Positions 40,612-49,105 are shown, numbered from the stretch's first letter. The stretch is DNA of 64,000 nt from Streptomyces sp. SA15 (GCF_002291145.1 NZ_NTGE01000222.1:1-64000), one strand, 5' to 3'. Notes: generated by a model not told the origin, from the letters alone. Made by a program: numbers and translations.

Positions 40612-41652
40612 ATGACCACCGCGACCCACCCTCTCGTCACCCGTGCCCGACAGCTGGCCTCCGGCGTACTGGCTCCCCAGGCGGAGCGCGTCGACCAAGA
40701 AGGAGTGCCCGCGAGCCATGTCGAGGCGGTCAAGCGGTCGGGGCTGCTCGGGGTGAGCGCACCGACGGAGTACGGCGGTGCGGCCGCCCCCGGCGCGGTG
40801 GCGCGGGAGACGGCGGAGATCCTGTCCGGGGCGTGCTGCTCGACGTGGTTCGTGCAGACACAGCACTACACGCCGGTGCAGCTGCTGGCGCGGTCCGAAC
40901 TCCCCGTGCGGGTACGGCTGTTGCGTCCGCTGGCGACGGGGGAGCTGCTGTCCGGGATCGCGTACGCCCATGTCCGCGCCTTCCCCCGGCGCCCCGTACG
41001 GGCCACCCCCGAGCGCGGCGGCTGGCGGTTCGACGGCACCGTGCCCTGGTACACCGGCTGGGGTCTGAACGACGTGATGCTGCTCGCGGGTGTGACGGAC
41101 GGCGGCGAGGTGGTGTTCGCGTTCACCGAGGCGCGCGCGCAGCCGGGCCTGCGCCCGTCGGCGCCGATGCGGCTCGCGGCGCTCACCGCCACCCGCACGG
41201 TGTCCCTGGAGCTGGAGGGCCTGTGGCTGCCGGACGAGACCGTGGTCCTGCGGGCGCCGTACGAGAAGTGGAGCGCTGCCGACCGCACAAAGACCGTGAG
41301 CGCCTCGCCGGCCGTCTTCGGGATCGCCGAGGCCGCGCTGGACATGCTGGACGAGGACGTCGCCGGACCGCTGCGCACCCGCCTCGTCGAGGTCCGGCGC
41401 CGGGCCTACGCCCTGGCCGATCATCCGGTGCCGAACGAGCACCTGGAGGAACGGCTGGCCCTCAGGACACGGGCGTACGAGGTGATGCGCACGGCCACCA
41501 CAGCGGCGGTGGTGGCCGGGGGCGGCCGATCGATGACCTTGACCAGCAAGGCCCAACGACTGGCGCGAGAGGGCCTGTTCCTTCTGGTCCAAGGCCAGAC
41601 GGCAGAGTCGCGCCGAGCACATCTGAACACGCTGACGAACACCATGCCTTAG
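40612..41652 (+). CDS. Acyl-CoA-dehydrogenase-fold flavoprotein (DszC/SfnC-like)
   Basis: This is a 346-residue protein with an acyl-CoA dehydrogenase fold: VEAVKRSGLLGVSAPTEYGG, SGACCSTWFVQTQHYTPVQL, GWRFDGTVPWYTGWGLNDVM and a C-terminal helical bundle. Bacterial relatives with this shortened form are FMN-dependent monooxygenases or desulfurisation enzymes (DszC, SfnC) rather than true dehydrogenases. Placement tail-to-tail with an SsuD-like sulfonate monooxygenase supports a sulfur-scavenging role, but that is inference. ATG 40612 with GGGAG upstream is used. Confidence 0.75.
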   Translation: MTTATHPLVTRARQLASGVLAPQAERVDQEGVPASHVEAVKRSGLLGVSAPTEYGGAAAPGAVARETAEILSGACCSTWFVQTQHYTPVQLLARSELPVRVRLLRPLATGELLSGIAYAHVRAFPRRPVRATPERGGWRFDGTVPWYTGWGLNDVMLLAGVTDGGEVVFAFTEARAQPGLRPSAPMRLAALTATRTVSLELEGLWLPDETVVLRAPYEKWSAADRTKTVSASPAVFGIAEAALDMLDEDVAGPLRTRLVEVRRRAYALADHPVPNEHLEERLALRTRAYEVMRTATTAAVVAGGGRSMTLTSKAQRLAREGLFLLVQGQTAESRRAHLNTLTNTMP

Positions 41653-41679
41653 GGGGCGCGGGGCTGCATCGATATGCGG

Positions 41680-42789
41680 TCACCTCGCGAACGGGTGCTC
41701 CCACAGCCCCTCCGCAGCAAGCCTCGGCAGGATCCCCTCCCCGAACCAGTACGCCTCCTCCAGATGCGGATATCCGGAGAAGATGAACTCCTCGATCCCC
41801 AACGCGGCGTACTCCTTGATCCGCTCGGCCACCTCCTCGTGACTTCCGACCAGTGCCGTCCCCGCCCCGCCTCGCACCAGCCCGATCCCGGCCCACAGGT
41901 TGGGATGGATCTCCAGCCCGTCCCGGCCGCCACCCCCGTGCAGGGCGAGCATCCGCTGCTGCCCCTCGGACTCGCTGCGGGCGAGCCCGGCCTGTACGGA
42001 CTTGACGGTCTCCGCGTCGAAGCCCGCGAGGAGACGGCCGGCCTCCGCCCAGGCCTGCTCGGAGGTGTCCCGGGTGATGACGTGCAGCCGGATCCCGAAG
42101 CGCAGCGTGCGCCCCTCCTTCGCCGCCAGCGCCCGGATCCAGGCGATCTTCTCCGCGACCTGCGCGGGCGGCTCGCCCCACGTGAGGTACACGTCGGCGT
42201 ACTTGGCCGCGACCTCCCCGGCCACGGGCGAGGATCCCCCGAAGTACACCTCGGGGATCGGATCGGGCACGCGGGCCAGCTCGGCATCCTCGACCCGGAG
42301 GTGCTCGCCGTGCAGATCGACGGTCCTGCCCTCCCACAACTCCCGTACGGTTTCCAGGAATTCGCCGGTACGGCGGTAGCGGGCGTCCTTGTCGAGGAAG
42401 TCGCCGTAGGCGCGCTGCTCCTGGCTCTCGCCGCCCGTGACGACGTTGAGGAGCAGCCGTCCGCCGGTCTGCCGCTGGAAGGTGGACGCCATCTGCGCGG
42501 CGAGCGTCGGTGAGACGAAGCCGGGGCGGAAGGCGACCAGGAACTTCAGGCGTTCGGTCTGCTGGCTGACCATGGCGGTGGTCAGCCACGCGTCCTCGCA
42601 CCAGGCGCCCGTCGGCGTGAGCGCGCCGACGAAGCCGAGGTCCTCGGCGGCGCGGGCGATCTGGCTCAGGTAGGCGACCGTCGGCGGCCGGTCCCGTCCG
42701 GTGGCGGTGGCCGGGGTGCCGTGGCCGCCGCCGACGACATGGCGGCTGTCGCCGTTGGTGGGGAGGAACCAATGGAAGGTGAGGGACAC
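41680..42789 (-). CDS. FMNH2-dependent alkanesulfonate monooxygenase-like (SsuD/LLM class)
   Basis: This is a 369-residue luciferase-like enzyme: TFHWFLPTNGDSRHVVGGGH, DLGFVGALTPTGAWCEDAWL, FLVAFRPGFVSPTLAAQMAS, LLLNVVTGGESQEQRAYGDF, DPIPEVYFGGSSPVAGEVAA and IFSGYPHLEEAYWFGEGILP. These are signatures of SsuD, which splits sulfite from alkanesulfonates using FMNH2 and oxygen during sulfur starvation. GTG 42789. A cysteine-rich leader peptide is encoded 181 bases upstream on the same strand. No ssuABC transporter is adjacent. Confidence 0.9.
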   Translation of the reverse strand: MSLTFHWFLPTNGDSRHVVGGGHGTPATATGRDRPPTVAYLSQIARAAEDLGFVGALTPTGAWCEDAWLTTAMVSQQTERLKFLVAFRPGFVSPTLAAQMASTFQRQTGGRLLLNVVTGGESQEQRAYGDFLDKDARYRRTGEFLETVRELWEGRTVDLHGEHLRVEDAELARVPDPIPEVYFGGSSPVAGEVAAKYADVYLTWGEPPAQVAEKIAWIRALAAKEGRTLRFGIRLHVITRDTSEQAWAEAGRLLAGFDAETVKSVQAGLARSESEGQQRMLALHGGGGRDGLEIHPNLWAGIGLVRGGAGTALVGSHEEVAERIKEYAALGIEEFIFSGYPHLEEAYWFGEGILPRLAAEGLWEHPFAR

Positions 42790-42888
42790 GGGGGGCTCCG
42801 TTCAGGGGATGTCCGCGTGGCCGCGCCGCATCGAAAGGGCGCGGAATATCGCCGTAGTCAGGCGGCGGTGGGGAAATGACGCGGCACG

Positions 42889-42904
42889 CCACTGTCCCCA
42901 GTGG
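42889..42904 (-). promoter_or_regulatory. Hairpin between the leader peptide and the SsuD-like gene
   Basis: CCACTG and CAGTGG arms with a 4-base loop in the 181-base spacer. It could be part of an attenuator responding to leader-peptide translation, but alternative pairings were not worked out. Confidence 0.35.
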
Positions 42905-42970
42905 CTGACATCAGCGGAGGACGGGCGCGGCGAGGAAAAGCGGAGGGCGGCGGCTCAGGAGGATCGAGGA

Positions 42971-43057
42971 TCAGGCCGCGGAGCAGCGACAGCAGGCGCT
43001 GGAGACGCGCGCGAGATCGACATGGCGTCGCCGCGTGAGGTCCAGTCGCATCGTCAT
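42971..43057 (-). CDS. Cysteine-rich leader peptide (28 residues) before the SsuD-like gene
   Basis: ATG 43057 to TGA 42971 encodes a short peptide that begins MTMRLDLTRRRHVDLARVSS and ends ACCRCSAA; ATG 43051 is an alternative start. The RLDLTRRRHVDLARVSSACCRC pattern is a recognisable family of actinobacterial leader peptides placed before sulfur-assimilation genes. In mycobacteria, related polycysteine upstream ORFs sense cysteine: stalling at Cys codons raises expression of the genes behind. Three cysteines within four residues fit that model. No ribosome site is clear, so the transcript may be leaderless. Confidence 0.75.
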   Translation of the reverse strand: MTMRLDLTRRRHVDLARVSSACCRCSAA

Positions 43058-43156
43058 GCCGATGATCGTCGCAGCAGGCGTCGAAGGGCGTCAAGGAGAA
43101 CGGGGATCCTTGAACGGGCCGTTGCATCCCGGTGCGGGCCGCCTCGCACTCCCCGG

Positions 43157-43324
43157 TCAGTCCTCGTCGCGAGCCGGGACGACGACGAGGAACGCGTCCG
43201 ACTTCAGGTCCATCACGACCGTCGCGGGCTCACCCTCGGCGCGGAGCGCCGCGGCGTACTCCTCCGCCGGCCACGATCCGCGCGGAGCCCCCGCAGGAAA
43301 CCGCTCCAACACCTTCGCGCCCAT
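43157..43324 (-). CDS. Small conserved Streptomyces protein (55 residues)
   Basis: ATG 43324 with GGAGG 7 bases upstream encodes a 55-residue protein starting GAKVLERFPAGAPRGSWPAE and ending in a beta hairpin (ATVVMDLKSDAFLVVVP). The strong ribosome site and codon bias make it real. No domain or function is recognised. It lies 99 bases upstream of the leader peptide on the same strand. Confidence 0.68.
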   Translation of the reverse strand: MGAKVLERFPAGAPRGSWPAEEYAAALRAEGEPATVVMDLKSDAFLVVVPARDED

Positions 43325-43543
43325 AGCGGCACCTCCACGTTCCACCACCGACCGGCGTCACCAAGCTCTGGTAACAACCCGCTTGCCCGCGATCTGCGCG
43401 GACATGTCATGCCACCTCAAAACTGCCCGTCACCACTGCGACCTCTACACATAAGGAAAAAATAAGCGCAGAATGAACCTACGTGACGCTTACCGCATAC
43501 CGCACCAGACGCGGTCAGGCCTGTAAGTCAAAGGAGACGAATC

Positions 43544-43981
43544 ATGGCCAACGTCTCGCCCACCAGAGGTGACATAACCAGCCACCCTGATGTCTCAGAA
43601 ATGCGGGCACGCTACGCCCGTGTGCTCGGCGGTCGCGATGTGGCGCTCGTGGACGGACCGGTGTTCCTGCTCGGTCTGTACTGCGCCGTATCCCCCTGGA
43701 TACTCCACTTCACGACGAACCAGCCCCCGCTCGTGACCCACAACCTGATCGTGGGCATCGCGATCGGTCTGCTGGCCCTCGGGTTCACCCGTGCTCCGGA
43801 GCGCATGTACGGCCTGAGCTGGGCCATGTGCGCCATCGGCGCGTGGATGATCGTCTCGCCGTGGATCGTCGGCGAGAGCCCGGACGCCGGGGTCATCTGG
43901 AACAACGTCGTCATCGGCGCCCTGGCCGTGATCCTGGGGCTGATGTGCATCGGTACGGCGGCGAGGAGCGCCAGGAGCTGA
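43544..43981 (+). CDS. SPW repeat membrane protein
   Basis: This is a 145-residue protein with four membrane segments and two SPW motifs, AVSPWILHF and IVSPWIVGE, which define the family. The N-terminal 35 residues are soluble. SPW proteins are small membrane proteins of unknown function found widely in bacteria and archaea. ATG 43544 follows AAAGGAG. The upstream region is unusually AT-rich (AAGGAAAAAATAAGC near 43452). A strong terminator follows. Confidence 0.88.
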   Translation: MANVSPTRGDITSHPDVSEMRARYARVLGGRDVALVDGPVFLLGLYCAVSPWILHFTTNQPPLVTHNLIVGIAIGLLALGFTRAPERMYGLSWAMCAIGAWMIVSPWIVGESPDAGVIWNNVVIGALAVILGLMCIGTAARSARS

Positions 43982-44002
43982 CCCCCGGAGGAGGACAGGA
44001 CA

Positions 44003-44040
44003 CGTCGGGCCGGTCCGCGGGGGCGTGGACCGGCCCGACG
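44003..44040. terminator. Strong terminator after the SPW gene
   Basis: A perfect 14-bp inverted repeat (44003-44016 with 44027-44040) and a 10-base loop, 21 bases after the SPW stop and 19 bases before the end of the SRPBCC remnant on the other strand. Confidence 0.8.
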
Positions 44041-44059
44041 CATGCCGGGTGCCGTCCGC

Positions 44060-44443
44060 TCAGCCGGCCGGCACCGCCCACGGCTCCTGCGGCAGCGGCC
44101 TGCCGGTCTCCAGGAGCGACTTGAGGTTGGACAGCACGGCCGGCCAGCCGGAGGCCGCGTCGGCGCGCTCATCCTCGTCGTTGAGATCCTCATGGGTGAC
44201 GGTGAGCCGGACGATGTCGTCGTGCGGCCGGATGTCGAAGGTCACCCGGGAGTGCCGGTCCTGCTGCCCCTCCTCCTCGGGCGCGGCCCAGGTGGTGACG
44301 AGGCGGGACGGGCGCTCGCTCTCCACCACGGCGCCGACCACGTCGGCGATGCCGGAACCGTCCGTCCGTACATGCTCCCAGCGTGAGCCGGGCTGCCAGT
44401 CCGAGACGTTGCCGTGGCCCCATGTCAGCGCCGGCCAGCACCG
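44060..44443 (-). pseudogene. SRPBCC (AHSA1-like) protein, 5'-truncated
   Basis: The frame from 44443 to 44060 reads WPALTWGHGNVSDWQPGSRW, then ADVVGAVVESERPSRLVTTW and SGWPAVLSNLKSLLETGRPL, the latter two-thirds of an Aha1/SRPBCC domain. An in-frame TAA (44446-44444) sits immediately upstream and the N-terminal part with its start is missing; only 3 bases separate the fragment from the stop of the phosphotransferase gene, so a deletion joined the two. A shorter ORF could start at GTG 44341, but it would lack the fold's first strands and helices. Confidence 0.6.
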
Positions 44444-44446
44444 TTA

Positions 44447-45181
44447 CTACAGGCAGGCCGACAGTTCCCGACGGTGAGCGCGCACCCACTCCCACGCGGA
44501 CCGCACCTCGTCCACGGCCCCGCTCTCGCGCAGACCGACCATGGCCGGCTCACCGCGCTCGGCACCCGCCTCGATCCCCCGCCAACAGCGGTCCTGCCAC
44601 CACAGGATCGTGTCGAGGAGGCGGCCGCGCCCCTCGAGGCCGTAGGCATCGCAGAGGAGCCGGATCCGGCGGGCAGCCTCCGGCACGTCGGTCACCCCGG
44701 GCCCCAGGTCCAGGTACTGCCAGCACACATGGGCGACGTCCTGAATGCGCTCCCCCGGAGCGGCGATGTCCCAGTCGATGAAGGCGACCGGCCACCACTC
44801 GTCGCCTGTCACGGTGTACACGGTGTTCTTCGGGGCCAGGTCGTTGTGGCACACGACGTCCTGGCCAGCGGCGAGCGGCGTGCCGTGTGTCAGGTCGTGG
44901 AACGCGCGGACGAGCCGGGCCACGCGCACGAGACCGGCGTCGGTGCGGGCGGCGGCCCGTTCCCGCGGTGTGAGCGCCGCCCGCCCCTCGACGTAGTCGA
45001 AGATCTCCCGGCCCCGCTCGTCCGTCCCCAGGAACCGGGGCGCCCCCGCCCACCCCCGCCGCTCGAACAGCGCGAGCACGTCCCGTACGTACCGTGTCCT
45101 CGGCGAGGGCGTTCGCCGTACGGTCGCACCGACCCGGACGACCTCGTTCACCGCGCCGCCGCCGAGCACCGACTCCTCCAC
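44447..45181 (-). CDS. Aminoglycoside-phosphotransferase-family kinase
   Basis: This is a 244-residue protein of the APH/choline kinase fold: DYVEGRAALTPRERAAARTD, catalytic loop VVCHNDLAPKNTVYT and metal-binding PVAFIDWDIAAPGERIQDVA. It is shorter at the N-terminus than true aminoglycoside kinases, and the ATP-binding Lys is not obvious. The substrate is unknown; many such Streptomyces proteins phosphorylate sugars or alcohols. GTG 45181. The 3' end abuts a truncated SRPBCC gene. Confidence 0.83.
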   Translation of the reverse strand: MEESVLGGGAVNEVVRVGATVRRTPSPRTRYVRDVLALFERRGWAGAPRFLGTDERGREIFDYVEGRAALTPRERAAARTDAGLVRVARLVRAFHDLTHGTPLAAGQDVVCHNDLAPKNTVYTVTGDEWWPVAFIDWDIAAPGERIQDVAHVCWQYLDLGPGVTDVPEAARRIRLLCDAYGLEGRGRLLDTILWWQDRCWRGIEAGAERGEPAMVGLRESGAVDEVRSAWEWVRAHRRELSACL

Positions 45182-45251
45182 CTGACCGCCTCCGCGTCAC
45201 ACCTGCCCCATCCCGGTCGGCCCGATCAGGCGCCCGGGGCAGGATCAACTC

Positions 45252-45528
45252 ATGAACGACAACGGGAGTTTCGCCCCTCCCTCGGCGCTGCGGCTTGAAG
45301 GGTACGGGATCCGCCTGCGCGCCTGGTCGGACGAGGATCCCGCCGACCTCGTCGCCCTGTACCACGATCCCGAGATGGCCCGCTGGACCCCGGTCGCCTC
45401 GCCCTTGGAACGCGGCGAGCGAGGCGGTGGCCCGTTCCTGCGGGTTCGAGCCCGCGGACGACGCCCCGGTCCGGCGCCGGTCGAGGGGCCGGGAGACCGC
45501 CCTGCGGACCTGGAGCCTGCGCGGGTGA
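45252..45528 (+). pseudogene. GNAT acetyltransferase with internal deletion and frameshift
   Basis: ATG 45252 opens a GNAT N-terminus (LRLEGYGIRLRAWSDEDPAD, LVALYHDPEMARWTPVASP). Right after this the acetyl-CoA-binding middle is missing and the frame shifts: in the next frame NAASEAVARSCGFEPADDA, the usual GNAT C-terminal text, runs to a TGA at 45526-45528. So the two ends of one gene are joined out of frame near 45408-45418. The original frame runs on as low-complexity sequence without meaning. Confidence 0.72.
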
Positions 45529-45570
45529 AACTCCTGGCCCGGCAAGGCCTTGGGCTGGCACGCTGCCCGT

Positions 45571-46149
45571 ATGGATCACGCGGAGGTACTGCTCATCGGC
45601 GGACGCGCCGGCGTCGGCAAGACGACGGTGGGGTGGGAGGTCTCGGCACGGCTGCGGGCGGCCGGGGTCGCGCATGCCGTGATCGACGGCGACTTCATGG
45701 GGCAGGTGCATCCGGCGCCGGAGGGCGACCCGCACCGGGCGGCCGTCGCCGAGCGGAACCTGACCGCGGTATGGCGGAACTACGCCGCACTGGGCTACCG
45801 GCGTCTCGTGTACACGAACACCGTGAGCATCCTCGAGGAGGCGGCGGACATGTTCCGGCGCGCGATGGGCGACGACGTACGGATGGTGCGGATGCTGTTG
45901 ACCGCCTCCGACGAGACGGCCGAGCAGCGCCTGAAGTCGCGGGAGCTCGGTTCCGAGCTGGAGCACGAGATCAGAGGCAGCGTCCGCAAGGCCCGGATGC
46001 TGGAGGAGCGGGCGCCCGCGGACGCCCTGCGCGTGGTGACCGACGGGCGCACGGTGATCGACATCGCGAGTGAAGTGGTCTCGGCCACCGGGTGGGTCGG
46101 GGGTGACGGACGGGGCCTCGGAGCCGGGTCCACTTTGGCCAGTGGTTGA
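45571..46149 (+). CDS. P-loop kinase-like ATPase
   Basis: This is a 192-residue P-loop protein: Walker A LIGGRAGVGKTTVGWEVSAR, then VIDGDFMGQVHPAP and a lid-like helical part with SDETAEQRLKSRELGSELE. It resembles the adenylylsulfate-kinase/shikimate-kinase-like small-molecule kinases (AAA_33 type) that act on unknown substrates. ATG 45571 begins at the first family residues; ATG 45550 is in frame. It follows the broken GNAT gene on the same strand. Confidence 0.8.
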   Translation: MDHAEVLLIGGRAGVGKTTVGWEVSARLRAAGVAHAVIDGDFMGQVHPAPEGDPHRAAVAERNLTAVWRNYAALGYRRLVYTNTVSILEEAADMFRRAMGDDVRMVRMLLTASDETAEQRLKSRELGSELEHEIRGSVRKARMLEERAPADALRVVTDGRTVIDIASEVVSATGWVGGDGRGLGAGSTLASG

Positions 46150-46222
46150 CCGGAGCCGGACTGTCCCCGCCCCCAGGGGGAACCCGAACTACAGACGGGG
46201 GTCTTGACGAAAAGGGGCGGAG

Positions 46223-46486
46223 ATGGAGATCGACGGCATCATCAGTGCCATCGTGATCGGCATCGTCATCGGTGTCCTGGGCCGGCTCGTGGTCCCCGGG
46301 CGCCAGCGCATCGGGATCCTGTGGACGATCGTCGTCGGCATCGTCGCCGCGCTGATCGGTTCGGCGATCGCCGGCGCGTTCGACGTGGCCGACACCGACG
46401 GCGTCGACTGGGTCGAGTGGCTCATCCAGATCGGCCTCGCCGCACTCGGCGTGGCCACGCTGGACCGGTCGCGGGCACGCCGCTGA
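46223..46486 (+). CDS. GlsB/YeaQ/YmgE family membrane protein
   Basis: This is an 87-residue protein with three hydrophobic segments: IISAIVIGIVIGVLGRLVVP, ILWTIVVGIVAALIGSAIAG and LIQIGLAALGVATL. The GRLVVPGRQRIG turn is the transglycosylase-associated protein signature. These small proteins are induced by stress in many bacteria; the mechanism is unknown. ATG 46223 with GGCGGAG upstream. Confidence 0.87.
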   Translation: MEIDGIISAIVIGIVIGVLGRLVVPGRQRIGILWTIVVGIVAALIGSAIAGAFDVADTDGVDWVEWLIQIGLAALGVATLDRSRARR

Positions 46487-46590
46487 CGACGTACGACGGC
46501 GGCACGCGGACGGCTGAGCGGGAAAGGTGACGCGCGCGGGCCGGCCCACGGACGGCGGCGCGCGCGTCGCCTCGGCATGCGCGGAGGGGT

Positions 46591-46659
46591 GAGCGGGTGG
46601 TCGCGGCCGCCGAGGCGGTGGCGAAGCGCGGAGCGGTGGAACACCAGCTCGACCTGTAG
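46591..46659 (+). pseudogene. Possible 3' gene remnant
   Basis: About 22 codons with strong GC third-position bias (ERVVAAAEAVAKRGAVEHQL) end in TAG 46657-46659 in an otherwise gene-free 193-base stretch. It looks like the tail of a lost gene, family not identified. It may be chance. Confidence 0.25.
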
Positions 46660-46679
46660 ACCATTGGGCCCACGGGCGG

Positions 46680-47603
46680 TCAACGGGCTGCCGCACGCAT
46701 GGCCGCGAGGCCCTCCCGGCTGGACGGGTACACCGGCGTCCAGCCCAGTTCCCGCTCCGCCTTCGCCGTGGAGACCCGCAGCGTCGTCGACATCACCGTG
46801 TGCGCGTACGACATCGGCTTCATCAGCCATCGAGGTACGGTCATCGGCTTCGACAGCCCGAACTCCTCGGCCACGCACAGGACATGGGCCCGGAAGCCGA
46901 GCGGGACGCGGTCCGCGACGTTGTACGCCTGGCCGGGGCGGCCGCGTTCGACGGCGGCGGCCACCGCGCGCGCCGCGTCGGTGAGCTCCACCCACGGCAG
47001 GACCCGGCCGCGGTCGTCGGGGACGGGCAGCTGCCGCTTGCGCAGCAGGGTCAGCAGGGCGTCGGTGCCGCCGGGCCCGTAGAACAGGCCGAAGCGGAGC
47101 GCGATGCCGTCCAGCCCCTCTGTTCCGAAGGCGAGTCGCTCCTTGGTGCGCATGGCCGCGATGTGCCGTTCCAGCTCCGGTGAGGTGCCGGGCGGGCCGA
47201 AGGGGTCGTCCTCGGTGACCGGGCGGGCGCCGTGGTCCCCGTAGCCGTATCCGAAGACCATCGACTCGGCCACGAAGCGGCGGGCGCCGACGGCCTGGGC
47301 GGCCTCGACGAGGTGCGCGGTGCCGTCGATGCGCAGGGCGTTGGTGGCGTGCATGCCGCCGTGGCGCATGGGTGGCTTGCGCAGGGCGGTCGCGGCGTGG
47401 ATCACCGTGTCGAAGCGGTGCCCGTCGACTGCACGCAGCAGCGCGTCGCGGTCCATGAGGTCGGCCCGGATGCCGTTGTCCTCGCCCCGGCCGAGCCCGG
47501 TGACCTTGTGGCCCGCGTCGGTCAGGGCGCGGGCGACGTGCCGGCCGAGGACACCGCTCGCGCCGGCGAGGAGGATGGTCTGGTTCGTGTGCATGGTCGC
47601 CAT
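46680..47603 (-). CDS. NAD-dependent epimerase/dehydratase-family oxidoreductase
   Basis: This is a 307-residue extended SDR-type protein. The Rossmann start is ILLAGASGVLGRHVARALTD. It continues DTVIHAATALRKPPMRHGGM, FVAESMVFGYGYGDHGARPV where the catalytic YxxxK is not present as such, LRFGLFYGPGGTDALLTLLR and ELGWTPVYPSSREGLAAMRA. It is like NAD(P)-binding proteins used in sugar or steroid metabolism; the lack of a clear YxxxK suggests an atypical role. ATG 47603; ATG 47594 possible. Confidence 0.82.
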   Translation of the reverse strand: MATMHTNQTILLAGASGVLGRHVARALTDAGHKVTGLGRGEDNGIRADLMDRDALLRAVDGHRFDTVIHAATALRKPPMRHGGMHATNALRIDGTAHLVEAAQAVGARRFVAESMVFGYGYGDHGARPVTEDDPFGPPGTSPELERHIAAMRTKERLAFGTEGLDGIALRFGLFYGPGGTDALLTLLRKRQLPVPDDRGRVLPWVELTDAARAVAAAVERGRPGQAYNVADRVPLGFRAHVLCVAEEFGLSKPMTVPRWLMKPMSYAHTVMSTTLRVSTAKAERELGWTPVYPSSREGLAAMRAAAR

Positions 47604-47672
47604 ACTCGTGCGACGGACCGGGCGGGCCCGGACGTGACATCCCCCGCGACGGCGTTGTCACCCGGTGGCGGC

Positions 47673-48467
47673 TCACCGGACGGCGACGCCCTGAGGCACA
47701 TACACGTACGGCGTGGTCGTGGTCAGCGCGTGGAAGCCGAGGCGTTCCAGGATGGGGCGGCTCTGGCTGGAGGCGTCGACCTGGAGGTAGCGGTAGCCGC
47801 GGCCCACGGCGGCGCGGGCCCGGTGTGCGACAAGCGAGCGGTAGATGCCCCGGCCGCGCCAGTCCTCGACGGTGCCACCGCCCCACAGGCCGGCGAAGCG
47901 GGTGCCGGGCACGAGCTCCATGCGGGCCGCGCTGACCGGCGTGTCGCCGGCGAGGGCGACGACGGCGACGACGGTGTCCGGATCGTCCGTCAGCCGGGCG
48001 AGCAGCTGGTGGCGCAGCCGGGAGGCGTCGGTGCCGAACGCCTGCTCGTGGACGTCCGCCACGAGGTCGACGCCCGCCCGGTCGGTGACGGGCAGGACGC
48101 GGATGCCCTCCGGCGGCTCGGCGTCCAGGATCAGGTCGGCGACCTCGCCGATCATCAGCGTCTCCTCGGGCTCGGGCGTGAACCCGGCGGCCCGCAGGCG
48201 CTGTCCGAGATCCACCGGCCGGTCGTGCCCGTAGAGCTTCCATTCGAACGCGTGGCCGAGTCCGGTGTAGTGGGCGATCTGGTCGGCGATCGCCGCGTCG
48301 GCGCCCGCCGCGTCCAGGTCGGACCAGACGACGCCGTTCCAGCCCTGTGCCGGGGCCACCTGGCGGATCACCTTCCCCACCCGCTCGATGCGGGCGTCGG
48401 GGCCGTCGGGCTGGGCGCCTTCGCGCAGGTCCCGGTCGAAGAGTGCGAGTACCGCGGCATGATCCAT
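47673..48467 (-). CDS. GNAT acetyltransferase
   Basis: This is a 264-residue protein: an N-terminal domain (AVLALFDRDLREGAQPDGPD) and a C-terminal GNAT domain with ARMELVPGTRFAGLWGGGTV, the acetyl-CoA motif DWRGRGIYRSLVAHRARAA and YRYLQVDASSQSRPILERLG. ATG 48467 with GGAG upstream; the open frame extends to 48527 but without a ribosome site. The substrate is unknown. It is divergent from the deaminase gene. Confidence 0.87.
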   Translation of the reverse strand: MDHAAVLALFDRDLREGAQPDGPDARIERVGKVIRQVAPAQGWNGVVWSDLDAAGADAAIADQIAHYTGLGHAFEWKLYGHDRPVDLGQRLRAAGFTPEPEETLMIGEVADLILDAEPPEGIRVLPVTDRAGVDLVADVHEQAFGTDASRLRHQLLARLTDDPDTVVAVVALAGDTPVSAARMELVPGTRFAGLWGGGTVEDWRGRGIYRSLVAHRARAAVGRGYRYLQVDASSQSRPILERLGFHALTTTTPYVYVPQGVAVR

Positions 48468-48598
48468 GCGCTCACTCCACCATTCGGACGCCCCCGCGGC
48501 AACGTCGTTTACGACTGCCGTACGCACCCCTCACCGGATGCGCGGCGCCCCGTAGTCTGCGCTGCGGAGACCACCACGTCACGAGGAGGCCGTACGCC

Positions 48599-49084
48599 AT
48601 GGTCGTGAAGGACGCCGAACTGCCGTATCTGCGCCGCTGCGTGGAGCTGGCGACCGAGGCCCTGGAGGCCGGGGACGAGCCGTTCGGCTCGGTGCTGGTG
48701 GGCGGGGACGGCGCGGTGCTCGCCGAGGACCACAACCGGGTGGCCTCCGGCGACCGCACCCGGCACCCCGAGTTCGAGCTGGCGCGCTGGTCCGCGGCCC
48801 ACCTGACGCCGAAGGAGCGGGCGGCCGCGACCGTCTACACCTCCGGCGAGCACTGCCCGATGTGCGCGGCCGCGCACGCCTGGGTGGGTCTCGGACGCAT
48901 CGTGTACGTCGCCTCGTCGGAGCAACTGGCGTCCTGGCTGGGCGAGTTGGGGGCACCCGCGCCGCCGGTGCGGAGCCTGCCGGTCCACGAGGTGGCGCCC
49001 GGTGTGACCGTGGAGGGCCCGGTACCCGAACTCACCGAGGACGTCCGCACGTTGCACCGCCGCTTCCATCGAAGCGCGGGCTGA
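48599..49084 (+). CDS. Nucleoside/guanine deaminase-like protein (CDA fold)
   Basis: This is a 161-residue zinc deaminase: LRRCVELATEALEAGDEPFG, SVLVGGDGAVLAEDHNRV, RHPEFELARWSA (zinc His and catalytic Glu region) and TSGEHCPMCAAAHAWVGLGR (two zinc Cys). Relatives deaminate guanine, cytosine or tRNA adenosine; the HPE form and lone gene favour a free-base deaminase. ATG 48599 follows GAGGAGG. Confidence 0.88.
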   Translation: MVVKDAELPYLRRCVELATEALEAGDEPFGSVLVGGDGAVLAEDHNRVASGDRTRHPEFELARWSAAHLTPKERAAATVYTSGEHCPMCAAAHAWVGLGRIVYVASSEQLASWLGELGAPAPPVRSLPVHEVAPGVTVEGPVPELTEDVRTLHRRFHRSAG

Positions 49085-49105
49085 GTCGGCCGCGTACCGC
49101 CAGCC

